64,000 bases of DNA. Origin: Lysinibacillus fusiformis. GTDB lineage: Bacteria; Bacillota; Bacilli; Bacillales_A; Planococcaceae. The stretch spans positions 2,858,001 to 2,922,000 of the forward strand of contig NZ_CP070490.1 of NCBI RefSeq assembly GCF_016925635.1, in the 5' to 3' direction. The position numbers and the translations under genes are program-made. Below, in pieces: positions 22,278-30,506 of this stretch (position 1 is its first letter; the number at the start of each line of letters is the position of its first letter). The notes under the pieces are model-generated. The model made no database searches. It was not told where the DNA came from and was given only the letters and a program-made list of their open reading frames with translations.

Positions 22278-24011
22278 ATGAAAAAATCAGCATTATGGTC
22301 ATTTATGCTCTTACTAGTTATGGCATTATTTTTAGCCGCATGTAATACTGACTCGACAACAACAGAGAAGGAAAATGAAAAGGATACAAGCGGGGATACA
22401 ACGACAACAACGGATGAACCTTCTACAGAGGGTGGCATCGTAACATTTGGTACAGATACGGCACCTGAGGGCGTATATGATCCAGCTTTTTCAGGTAGTA
22501 TTGTAGACAGCTATATTCAAGGCTTCACGATGGAAGGAATCTATGATGTAAATGATAATCTAGAATATGTTCCTAACTTAGCTACATGGGAAATTAGTGA
22601 AGATAAATTAACGTATACTTTTACATTCCAAAAAGGTGTAAAATGGCATAATGGTGAGGAATTAACAGTTGATGACTGGGTGTTTGCATTAGAGACTCTA
22701 GCTGATCCTGATTATGCTGGACCTCGTTTTAATTATGCAGAAGGAATTAAAGGGGCAAAAGCTAAAAAAGAAGGTAAAGCTGATAAAATTGAAGGTATTG
22801 AAGTTGTTGATCCATATACAGTAAAGATCACTTTTGAACAAGTGAAAATTAATAATTTAGAACAACTCTGGTCAAACCCAATGCCGAAGAAGCACTATGA
22901 AGGTATTGCGGTAAAAGATTTAGAGGAATCTAAACAGGTTCGTGAAAACCCTGTAGGCTTAGGGCCATTTAAAGTGAAAAAAGTTGTAGATGGAGAGTAT
23001 TCTGAATTAGAGCGTTTTGATGATTACTGGAAGGGCAAACCACAGCTTGATGGCGTTATTGTAAAAGTAATCGACCCATCATTAGCAACTGGTGCGTTCC
23101 AAAACGGAGAAATTGACATTATGGATATTAGACCACAATCCGTAAAAGAGTTAGAAGCATTAGGCAATGTACGTATTGAAGAAACTAATGGTGTGGGCTA
23201 TTCATACATCGGACTTCGTTTTGGCCACCGTGATAAAGCGGCGTTAAAAAATGTGGCAGATTTTGATAAATTTAATGCAAAAGAATTACGTCAAGCATTA
23301 TTATATGCAATTAACCGTCCAGCAATGATCGATGCTTTCTTAGAAGGAAAAGCAACAGTTGCCAATACTGTGATTCCAACTACTTTCTGGACTGCTGCGC
23401 CAGAGGCAGAATTAAATCAATATGAATTCAACCTAGAGAAAGCTAAAGAGCTATTAGCATCTGCTGGCTATGTAGATAAAGATGGCGATGGTTTCGTAGA
23501 AGATCCGAAAGGTCAGCCATTTAAAATTTCATTTGGTCACTATGCAGGTTCAGCAGCATTTGAAGGTCGTGCCCAAGCAATTGTTCAATCTTGGAATGAT
23601 ATTGGTGTAAAAACAGAATTAGCTACAGGTAGTTTAATTGAGTTTAACTTATATAATGATATGAAAGACAATGATGATGCAGCATTAGAAGCGTTCTTCG
23701 GTGCGTGGAGTATGGGTTCTGATCCAGATCCATCAGGATTATGGGGGAATAACGCAGAGTGGAACTATGGTCGTTGGGTAGATCCGAAAAACCAAGAATT
23801 ATTAGATAAAGGCTTAAGTGAAGAAGCGTTTGACAAAGACAAACGTATGGCAACATATGTTGAATGGCAAAAATACTTCAACGAAGAATTACCTGCACTT
23901 CCTTTATGGGAAAACCTAGATTTATATGGTATAAATAATCGTTTACAAGGTGTTCATGTCAACGCTGTTGGCTTCCAAACGGATGTTTATAAATGGCATA
24001 TTAAAGAATAA
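22278..24011 (+). CDS. Peptide ABC transporter substrate-binding lipoprotein
   Basis: Extracellular solute-binding protein of family 5 (SBP_bac_5), 577 residues. It has a lipoprotein signal peptide with lipobox LAAC and lipidated Cys22, then a Thr/Asp/Glu-rich linker to about residue 52. The body has the family-5 pattern, for example KGVKWHNGEELTVDDWVFA. A predicted client of LspA. A strong RBS (ACGGGGGG) precedes the ATG. It lies between the ATPases and the permeases, and a stem-loop follows it that could make its mRNA more abundant than the rest. Confidence 0.92.
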   Translation: MKKSALWSFMLLLVMALFLAACNTDSTTTEKENEKDTSGDTTTTTDEPSTEGGIVTFGTDTAPEGVYDPAFSGSIVDSYIQGFTMEGIYDVNDNLEYVPNLATWEISEDKLTYTFTFQKGVKWHNGEELTVDDWVFALETLADPDYAGPRFNYAEGIKGAKAKKEGKADKIEGIEVVDPYTVKITFEQVKINNLEQLWSNPMPKKHYEGIAVKDLEESKQVRENPVGLGPFKVKKVVDGEYSELERFDDYWKGKPQLDGVIVKVIDPSLATGAFQNGEIDIMDIRPQSVKELEALGNVRIEETNGVGYSYIGLRFGHRDKAALKNVADFDKFNAKELRQALLYAINRPAMIDAFLEGKATVANTVIPTTFWTAAPEAELNQYEFNLEKAKELLASAGYVDKDGDGFVEDPKGQPFKISFGHYAGSAAFEGRAQAIVQSWNDIGVKTELATGSLIEFNLYNDMKDNDDAALEAFFGAWSMGSDPDPSGLWGNNAEWNYGRWVDPKNQELLDKGLSEEAFDKDKRMATYVEWQKYFNEELPALPLWENLDLYGINNRLQGVHVNAVGFQTDVYKWHIKE

Positions 24012-24033
24012 GCTATCGTGTAATTTAATTCTG

Positions 24034-24066
24034 CTAACTAAGTCCTTGTAAAGAGGGCTTAGTTAG
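24034..24066 (+). terminator. Stem-loop between binding protein and permease genes
   Basis: CTAACTAAG (24034-24042) pairs with CTTAGTTAG (24058-24066), extended by a CC/GG pair. The following bases are only partly T (TAAATTTAT), so partial termination or 3'-end protection is more likely than full termination. Confidence 0.6.
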
Positions 24067-24092
24067 TAAATTTATAGATAAGGAGATGTTAC

Positions 24093-25058
24093 ATGCTTCA
24101 ATATACACTTCGACGACTACTTGGCATGATCCCATTGTTACTCCTTATTTCGTTAGTGGTATTCTTTTTAGCAAAAATGATGCCAGGAGATGCATTTGCG
24201 GGTGAAATTGATCCTTCTAATACGAATCCACAATACATCGAAGAAATGAGAGAAAAATTAGGCTATAACGATCCTATTATCCAGCAATATGGCAGATGGA
24301 TTGTTAATTTTATACAAGGGGATTTTGGTAAATCAACTGTTTATAAAAAACCAGCGGTAGAGATTATTGCACAGCGCATACCTAATACCATATTTTTAGC
24401 TCTAACATCGTTAATTTTCACCTACATATTTGCATTTATTATGGGCATGTATGCTGGTAGAAAACCTTATACACTTGGGGACAATTTGATTGCAACTTAC
24501 AATTACCTAGCTTTAGCCATTCCGTCATTTGTAGCGGGAATTGTAGCCATTTACTTTTTCTCGTTCAAGTTAGGTTGGTTCCCATTTAACGGTTCGGTGG
24601 GCGTTGGGTTAGAGCCAGGAAATTTTGAGTACTATCTAAGTAGATTCCACCATGTTTTACTACCTGCGCTTATATTAGGATTGATGGGAACAGCATCCTA
24701 TACACAATTTTTGCGAAATGACATTATTGAAAATAGTAGAAAAGACTTTGTAAGAACTGCGAGAGCAAAGGGAACAAAAGAATCGAAAATTTACAACAAA
24801 CATATTTTACGAAATTCTATTATTCCTCTTATTACGTTCCTTGGTTTTGATATCGCCACATTAATCAGTGGTGCGGTAATAACAGAAACTATCTTTACGT
24901 ATCCTGGAATAGGTGCTCTCTTCCTAGAATCTGTGGGAAGAAGGGATTATGCAGTCATGATGTCGATCACAATGTTACTTTCGTTTTTAACACTTTTTGG
25001 GAATTTAGTAGCGGATTTATTATATGGTGTAGTAGATCCACGTATTAGATTGGATTAA
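24093..25058 (+). CDS. Peptide ABC transporter permease (DppB/OppB type)
   Basis: Membrane subunit of 321 residues with six predicted helices. The N-terminus MLQYTLRRLLGMIPLLLLIS and the EAA-loop region RTARAKGTKESKIYNKHILRN, which contacts the ATPases, are typical of OppB/DppB. The C-terminus DLLYGVVDPRIRLD is the family ending. AAGGAG is placed 7 bases before the ATG. It pairs with the permease encoded next to form the channel. Confidence 0.93.
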   Translation: MLQYTLRRLLGMIPLLLLISLVVFFLAKMMPGDAFAGEIDPSNTNPQYIEEMREKLGYNDPIIQQYGRWIVNFIQGDFGKSTVYKKPAVEIIAQRIPNTIFLALTSLIFTYIFAFIMGMYAGRKPYTLGDNLIATYNYLALAIPSFVAGIVAIYFFSFKLGWFPFNGSVGVGLEPGNFEYYLSRFHHVLLPALILGLMGTASYTQFLRNDIIENSRKDFVRTARAKGTKESKIYNKHILRNSIIPLITFLGFDIATLISGAVITETIFTYPGIGALFLESVGRRDYAVMMSITMLLSFLTLFGNLVADLLYGVVDPRIRLD

Positions 25059-25070
25059 GGAGGGGGAAAT

Positions 25071-25979
25071 ATGACATTGGTAACGGATCAAAAAGTATTA
25101 ACGCCAAAATCGCCAAGGAAAAGCCCCTCGCCATGGGTAATTGCGAGACGAAAGTTCTTTAAAAATAAACTGGCCTTGATTAGTCTTGTATTTCTACTAA
25201 CAGTTATTATCTTATCGTTTCTAGCTCCATATATCACAACCAAAGATATTGTCCGAGTTGATTTTATGCAAATAAGTAAACCACCATCTAGTGAAAATTG
25301 GCTAGGAACAGATACAAATGGACGAGATGTGTTTACAAGAATGCTTTATGCTGGTAGATCCTCCTTAACTGTAGGATTAAGCTGTATGTTCTTTATTGTT
25401 ATAATTGGAACTACAGTCGGTGCCATTTCGGGGTACTTTGGCGGAAAAGTAGATCAAATACTAATGAGATTTACAGATTTTATCTTAATGTTTCCGTTTA
25501 TGATTTTTGTCATTGTTTTAAACCAAATTCTAATTGGAAAAGTATCTGGTCTATGGACTTTGATTTTTGTTATCTCACTGTTAATGTGGGGATCTGTTGC
25601 AAGGATTGTACGAAGTAGGGTGCTTGCTGAAAAGGAAAATGAGTATATATTAGCAGCTCAATCAATAGGCTGTAAATCCTCAAAGATTATTATCAAGCAT
25701 TTACTACCTAATGTTGCTTCGACGATTATTGTACAAGCAACATTGCTGATGGCCGTAACAATCGTCGCTGAATCTGGTTTAAGCTTTTTAGGATTGGGTG
25801 TACCAGCAGATACGCCTAGTTGGGGGAATATGCTATCCGAAGCTAGAAACTCAGAGGTATTAAAGGAGAAGCTTTGGATGTGGGTACCTCCTGCGACAGC
25901 TATTACGCTAGTAATTTTGTCGATTAACTTTATTGGAGAAGGATTAAAAGATGCGTTAAATCCAAAATCAAGAAGGTAA
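25071..25979 (+). CDS. Peptide ABC transporter permease (DppC/OppC type)
   Basis: Second membrane subunit, 302 residues, with a cytoplasmic N-terminal tail of about 35 residues and six helices. GTDTNGRDVFTRMLYAGRSSL is the OppC/DppC signature and the EAA loop is AAQSIGCKSSKIIIKHLLPN. It ends GEGLKDALNPKSRR, as usual for the family. AAGGAGGGGG lies 4-8 bases before the ATG. It is the last gene of this operon and is followed by a hairpin. Confidence 0.93.
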   Translation: MTLVTDQKVLTPKSPRKSPSPWVIARRKFFKNKLALISLVFLLTVIILSFLAPYITTKDIVRVDFMQISKPPSSENWLGTDTNGRDVFTRMLYAGRSSLTVGLSCMFFIVIIGTTVGAISGYFGGKVDQILMRFTDFILMFPFMIFVIVLNQILIGKVSGLWTLIFVISLLMWGSVARIVRSRVLAEKENEYILAAQSIGCKSSKIIIKHLLPNVASTIIVQATLLMAVTIVAESGLSFLGLGVPADTPSWGNMLSEARNSEVLKEKLWMWVPPATAITLVILSINFIGEGLKDALNPKSRR

Positions 25980-26016
25980 TCATAAATTGAATATTAAATA
26001 AGTGACAAGAAAATAG

Positions 26017-26063
26017 GGCACCTTTAAATGTAAAAATCATTGCATTTAAAGGTGCCGAATTTT
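26017..26063 (+). terminator. Terminator of the first peptide-transporter operon
   Basis: GGCACCTTTAAATG (26017-26030) pairs with CATTTAAAGGTGCC (26043-26056), a 14-base perfect stem, followed by GAATTTTATAA. The T-run is short, but the stem is strong. Confidence 0.8.
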
Positions 26064-26158
26064 ATAAAGGATGATAGTTTAATGCATAGTAGTCCTTACA
26101 GACCCAGAAATATTGTTTTTGAGAGCGAATAAACAGCATATAGCTTGTCTTTTATCAA

Positions 26159-26290
26159 TTATGGTCTAATCACACAAGGCTTTGGACTATGACATGGACC
26201 TGGATAGGCAGATGCAGTGGTTGAACCAATACTAATTAATAATATTGTAAAACAACACGTAGCAAGAAGAAGTTTCATACTTTTTTTCAT
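26159..26290 (-). CDS. Small secreted peptide precursor (43 residues), unknown function
   Basis: A short frame with a good ribosome site (AAAGGGGTG, 7 bases before the ATG at 26290; an internal ATG lies at 26278). Residues 1-28 read as a classical signal peptide: MKKSMK, a hydrophobic core and a TASA cleavage site. The predicted mature part is YPGPCHSPKPCVIRP, proline-rich with two cysteines five residues apart that could form a disulfide. I recognise no family. It lies between two converging peptide importers, separated by terminators on both sides; a possible promoter, TTTTAA-17-TAAGAT, lies just upstream on the minus strand. A signal that is secreted and re-imported is one possibility, but nothing here proves expression. 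Confidence 0.6.
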   Translation of the reverse strand: MKKSMKLLLATCCFTILLISIGSTTASAYPGPCHSPKPCVIRP

Positions 26291-26485
26291 TTGAATACAC
26301 CCCTTTATTCATATTAACTATATCTTAATATATTCCCTGATTTTTTAAAATATAATTTACAAAAATGGTATTTATTAACTACTTATTTCATGTAAAATAA
26401 AGGAGAAGGGAATTATAGTTCATTGAAAGACAGTGAAATTATTTAGGTTTACACTAATGGGGATATGGGTAATAAAGAAATAAAC

Positions 26486-26531
26486 TAAAAAAAACTCCCA
26501 TCACAGTAGTTAAACTGTCGACAGGAGTTAT
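26486..26531 (-). terminator. Terminator of the oppABCDF operon
   Basis: Read on the minus strand, AACTCCTGTCGACAG pairs imperfectly with CTGTGATGGGAGTT and is followed by a run of T (A-run at 26487-26494 on the plus strand), just after the oppF stop. Confidence 0.85.
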
Positions 26532-26536
26532 AATTT

Positions 26537-27463
26537 TTATCGATTAGCAATCCAAGTTTTTACTAGATCAGCAGTACCGTAAACATAATGCTGATCACCT
26601 ACTTCATGGTAAGATGCACTTTCGTCAACCTCTGTATGCTTGTACTGAATACGTTGACGGCGCTTCTCTGACATTGGATCAGGAAGTGGGATAGCTGATA
26701 GTAAAGATTTTGTATATGGATGAACAGGGTGATTGTAGATATCATCTGCTTTACCGATTTCCATGATTTTACCGCGGTACATTACAGCAATACGGTCACT
26801 GATGTATTTTACCATAGATAAGTCATGGGCAATGAAAAGATATGTTAAGCCACGTTCTTTTTGTAGTTGTTTTAGTAAGTTAACAACTTGTGCTTGGATG
26901 GATACGTCAAGTGCAGAGATTGGCTCATCGGCAATGATAAACTTAGGATCTAAGCTTAGTGCACGGGCAATCCCAATACGTTGACGTTGACCACCAGAGA
27001 ATTCGTGTGCGTAACGATTCGCGTGCTCTTTGTTTAAACCAACAGCTTCAAGTAATTCTTGGATTTTCGCACGACGTTCTTTTTTATCCTTGTAAAGGCC
27101 ATGGATATCAAAGGCTTCACCAATGATCTCGCCAGCTGTCATACGAGGGTTTAAAGAAGCGTAAGGATCTTGGAAAATCATTTGCATTTGACGGTTAAAT
27201 TTCTTTAACTCATTTTTAGATTTTTTTCCATGGACATTTTCACCATCGAAAACAATCTCGCCACCTGTAATATCATATAATCGAATGATTGAACGACCAG
27301 TAGTTGACTTACCACAACCTGATTCACCCACAAGACCAAGTGTTTCACCTTCGTAAACGTCGAAGCTGATACCATCTACAGCTTTGATAGGATTACTTGG
27401 CGAACCAAAATGCTGCTGTAAATTTTTGATTTCAAGAATTTTTTTCGCACCAGTTTTAGTCAT
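26537..27463 (-). CDS. oppF: Oligopeptide ABC transporter ATP-binding protein OppF
   Basis: Second ATPase of the oligopeptide permease, 308 residues. It has GESGCGKST (Walker A), FSGGQRQRI (signature) and [12 protein letters not shown] (Walker B). Unlike the paralogue on the other strand it lacks the cysteine-rich tail and ends in a different C-terminus, as B. subtilis OppF-type proteins do. It overlaps oppD by 8 bases and is the last gene of oppABCDF. Confidence 0.92.
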   Translation of the reverse strand: MTKTGAKKILEIKNLQQHFGSPSNPIKAVDGISFDVYEGETLGLVGESGCGKSTTGRSIIRLYDITGGEIVFDGENVHGKKSKNELKKFNRQMQMIFQDPYASLNPRMTAGEIIGEAFDIHGLYKDKKERRAKIQELLEAVGLNKEHANRYAHEFSGGQRQRIGIARALSLDPKFIIADEPISALDVSIQAQVVNLLKQLQKERGLTYLFIAHDLSMVKYISDRIAVMYRGKIMEIGKADDIYNHPVHPYTKSLLSAIPLPDPMSEKRRQRIQYKHTEVDESASYHEVGDQHYVYGTADLVKTWIANR

Positions 27464-28511
27464 TTTCTTGTGCCTCCTTTGCTAAATACCCTTCAATACG
27501 TTTAGCAACCGCATCTGGAAGAGGAATCTTTGGTGCATCAGGATGCAACAACCAAGTTTTTGCAAAATGTGTTTCACTTACTTGGAACATTGGTGGCTCT
27601 TGTTCATAATCAATCGCCATAGCATACTCGTTACGAGCTGCAAATGCATCACCCTTAGGTGGATTCGTAAGATCTGGTGGTGAGCCTGGAATCGTACGTA
27701 ATAGCTCATCAGTATCATTATCTAAATCTGGCATTGAACCAAGTAGACCCCATGTGTAAGGATGCTTTGGATTATAGAAAATATCATTCACAGTACCATA
27801 TTCTACGATTTGGCCAGCGTACATTACTGCTACACGGTCAGCGATATTCGCTACTACACCTAAATCGTGTGTAATGAAAATGATAGATGTTTTCGAGTTT
27901 TTCTGAATTTCTTTCATTAATTCTAAAATTTGCGCTTGAATTGTTACGTCTAGAGCTGTTGTCGGCTCATCGGCAATTAATAGCTTAGGATCAGCTGCAA
28001 GGGCAATGGCAATTACAACACGTTGACGCATACCACCTGAAAATTCATGTGGGTATTGGTTATAACGTTTCTCAGGGAAGGGAATACCTACCTGTGTTAA
28101 AAGCTCAATGGCACGTTTTTTGGCATCGTTTTTAGAAACCTTTTTGTGTTGCAAAATTACTTCAGTTATTTGACGTCCGACCTTCATTGTTGGATTCAAA
28201 CTTGTCATTGGATCTTGGAAAATCATTGCAATTTCATTTCCGCGTACTTTAGACATTTCTTTATCAGTTAATGGAACTAAATCACGGCCATTGAATAAAA
28301 TTTGTCCTGACTCATAAATACCAGGTGGCTGGGGAATTAGTTTCATTAACGCATTACTCGTAACACTTTTACCAGAACCAGATTCACCTACTATAGCGAG
28401 TGTTTCACCCTCCTTTAAATCAAAGTTAACACCACGTACAGCATGTACAAGTCCTGCATAAGTTTTAAAGTTAATTTTTAAATCTTTTACTTCTAGAATT
28501 GTTTTACTCAT
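27456..28511 (-). CDS. oppD: Oligopeptide ABC transporter ATP-binding protein OppD
   Basis: First ATPase of the oligopeptide permease, 351 residues from the ATG at 28511, which has AAGGAGGTGG about 5 bases upstream; a GTG at 28520 would sit inside that site. Motifs are GESGSGKS, FSGGMRQRV and LLIADEPTTALD. In the C-terminal extension the usual cysteines are replaced (KGDAFAARNEYAMAID), as in Bacillus OppD, so no iron-sulfur site is expected. The tail FAKTWLLHPDAPKI is also OppD-like. Confidence 0.93.
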   Translation of the reverse strand: MSKTILEVKDLKINFKTYAGLVHAVRGVNFDLKEGETLAIVGESGSGKSVTSNALMKLIPQPPGIYESGQILFNGRDLVPLTDKEMSKVRGNEIAMIFQDPMTSLNPTMKVGRQITEVILQHKKVSKNDAKKRAIELLTQVGIPFPEKRYNQYPHEFSGGMRQRVVIAIALAADPKLLIADEPTTALDVTIQAQILELMKEIQKNSKTSIIFITHDLGVVANIADRVAVMYAGQIVEYGTVNDIFYNPKHPYTWGLLGSMPDLDNDTDELLRTIPGSPPDLTNPPKGDAFAARNEYAMAIDYEQEPPMFQVSETHFAKTWLLHPDAPKIPLPDAVAKRIEGYLAKEAQEND

Positions 28512-28524
28512 TTCGGCCACCTCC

Positions 28525-29445
28525 TTATTTACGTAGTTTTGGATCTAGAGCATCACGTAAGCCGTCACCAACTGCGTTAAACGCAAAGATTGTTAGTGAG
28601 ATAAATACCGCAGGGAAAATCAAGCGCCATGGAGCATTGGCAATGGCTTTATTACCATCAGAGGCCATTGTACCCCAAGAAGCTGTTGGAGCAGGAACCC
28701 CAAGACCAAGGTAACTTAGGAATGATTCAGTGAAAATAGCAGATGGAATTGTTAAAGTCATCGTTACTAAGATTGCACCAAGAGCATTCGGAACTAAGTG
28801 TTTAATAATTAAATGACTTGTACTAGCACCTAATGTACGAGCAGCAAGAACATATTCTTGATTTTTGATAGATAATACTTCACCACGAACGATACGTGCC
28901 ATGTTAATCCATCCAGTGATGGATAGGGCAACAATCATAGGAATTAAACCAGGTTGCATAACAACTAAAAGTACAATTACAACTAAAAGGTAAGGTACAG
29001 CTGTTAAAACGTCAGCAATACGCATCATGATGTTATCAACGCGACCGCCTGCTAAGCCTGAAATACTTCCCCAAATAACACCGATAATTAAGTCAATAAT
29101 CGCTGCTGCAATTCCGATAAATAGGGAAATACGAGCTCCTTCCCATATACGAACGAAGATATCACGACCAAGGTCATCCGTCCCAAACCAAAATTGTGCA
29201 GATGGTGGTGAGTTGTAAACACCTAGCTGATCACTTGCTTTATATTGAGAAAACATTGGTACGAATGTAGCCATTAAAATAACAATGATTAAAATAATTA
29301 CCCCAATGATGGCTAATTTGTTATGAGAGAAACGGAGAAATACTTCTTTCCAAAAGGAGACTGATTTGTCAGCTAATTTTTCCGTTGCTTCATGATTACC
29401 ACCAACAATTTTAAACTTATCTTTTTCAATTTGTTGCTGTGTCAT
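28525..29445 (-). CDS. oppC: Oligopeptide ABC transporter permease OppC
   Basis: Membrane subunit of 306 residues with a charged N-terminal tail and six helices. FGTDDLGRDIFVRIWEGARI is the OppC signature; AARTLGASTSHLIIKHLVPN is the EAA loop; the end is VGDGLRDALDPKLRK. Its first base overlaps the end of oppB, so the two are probably translationally coupled. Confidence 0.94.
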   Translation of the reverse strand: MTQQQIEKDKFKIVGGNHEATEKLADKSVSFWKEVFLRFSHNKLAIIGVIILIIVILMATFVPMFSQYKASDQLGVYNSPPSAQFWFGTDDLGRDIFVRIWEGARISLFIGIAAAIIDLIIGVIWGSISGLAGGRVDNIMMRIADVLTAVPYLLVVIVLLVVMQPGLIPMIVALSITGWINMARIVRGEVLSIKNQEYVLAARTLGASTSHLIIKHLVPNALGAILVTMTLTIPSAIFTESFLSYLGLGVPAPTASWGTMASDGNKAIANAPWRLIFPAVFISLTIFAFNAVGDGLRDALDPKLRK

Positions 29446-30374
29446 TATTTTTTCGCTCCTTTCAGTTTAATACGCGGATCAATCACACTATATAGAATAT
29501 CAACGATTAATACCGCAAATAAAAGGATGATGGAAAAGAACACTGTCGTACCCATAATGACTGTATAGTCACGGTTTGTAATACTTTGGACGAAGTGTTT
29601 ACCAAGTCCAGGAATAGCGAAAATTTGCTCAACAATGAAACTACCTGTTACAACACCAGCTGTTAATGGACCAAGATAAGTTACGACTGGTAGAAGGGCA
29701 TTTCGTAATGTATGTCGGAATACAATTGTCCATCTTCCAATACCTTTAGCGCGAGCCATTTTAACATAATCACTATTGTTTTGCTCAAGCATACTTGAAC
29801 GTGTTAATTTTGCGATAAAGCCCATATGAGTTAAAGCGATTGCAAGGGCAGGCAGTATACTATACTGAAAGCCTTTCCATCCACTAATAGGGAACCAGCC
29901 TAGTTTAAAGGCTAAGAAATACTGCATTAAACCCGCTAAGATAAATGAAGGTACTGATATAAATAGCACCGCAAAGGACGTTGCCAAATAATCCGGGAAC
30001 TTATTATGATATAGCGCGGAAACTACGCCAATTAAAATACCGAATCCAATTGCTAATAGCATAGCTTCAATCCCTAATGTTAAAGAAACAGGGAAACTTT
30101 CAGAAATCATATCATTTGTAGAACGCGCTTTATATTTCATTGACTCACCGAAATTGAAAGTGGCCGTATCGATTAAATAATCTTTATATTGAATATACCA
30201 AGGGTTATTTAATCCATACGTTTCGTTTAACTTCTCCTCAATTTGAGGTGGGAAATTACGTTCACTCGCGAAAGGACTACCAGGAGCGAGACGCATTAAG
30301 AAAAACGTAACCGTTACGATGACGAAAAGCGCGAGAAGTATATACATCAGCCTTTTCAAAATATATTTAATCAC
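29445..30374 (-). CDS. oppB: Oligopeptide ABC transporter permease OppB
   Basis: Membrane subunit of 309 residues with six helices. It starts MIKYILKRLMYILLALFVIV, has the EAA loop KMARAKGIGRWTIVFRHTLRN and ends near DILYSVIDPRIKLKG. A strong ribosome site (AGGAGG) lies before the ATG. It is separated from oppA by 132 bases that contain a terminator-like hairpin and a CodY-like sequence. Confidence 0.94.
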   Translation of the reverse strand: MIKYILKRLMYILLALFVIVTVTFFLMRLAPGSPFASERNFPPQIEEKLNETYGLNNPWYIQYKDYLIDTATFNFGESMKYKARSTNDMISESFPVSLTLGIEAMLLAIGFGILIGVVSALYHNKFPDYLATSFAVLFISVPSFILAGLMQYFLAFKLGWFPISGWKGFQYSILPALAIALTHMGFIAKLTRSSMLEQNNSDYVKMARAKGIGRWTIVFRHTLRNALLPVVTYLGPLTAGVVTGSFIVEQIFAIPGLGKHFVQSITNRDYTVIMGTTVFFSIILLFAVLIVDILYSVIDPRIKLKGAKK

Positions 30375-30398
30375 ATAAAACTCCTCCTTCTATTTGTC

Positions 30399-30413
30399 AA
30401 TTTTCAGACAAAT
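30399..30413 (-). promoter_or_regulatory. CodY-box-like sequence before oppB
   Basis: AATTTTCAGACAAAT matches the Firmicute CodY consensus AATTTTCWGAAAATT at 13 of 15 positions. It is also part of an ATTTGTC/GACAAAT inverted repeat. CodY control of opp genes is known in several Firmicutes; here it is inferred from one AT-rich match. Confidence 0.35.
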
Positions 30414-30426
30414 ATATGCCTTCGTA

Positions 30427-30472
30427 TTTTAAAAAGAGCTGACTCGCGCCGAAGTGGCTACGAGGCAGCTCT
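30427..30472 (-). terminator. Attenuating terminator between oppA and oppB
   Basis: On the minus strand AGAGCTG-CCTCG pairs with CGCGAG-CAGCTCT, then TTTTTAAAAT. It lies just after oppA, and would let the binding protein be made in excess over the permease, as is common in such operons. Confidence 0.75.
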
Positions 30473-30506
30473 TCGCTGTAGAGCTAAATAAGCGAATTAT
30501 TGTTGA

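Noticed and set aside
26291..26485. Ribosome-site-like AAAGGAG and short frames on the plus strand near 26398
   Set aside because: The frame after it stops within eight codons and has no start with good spacing.
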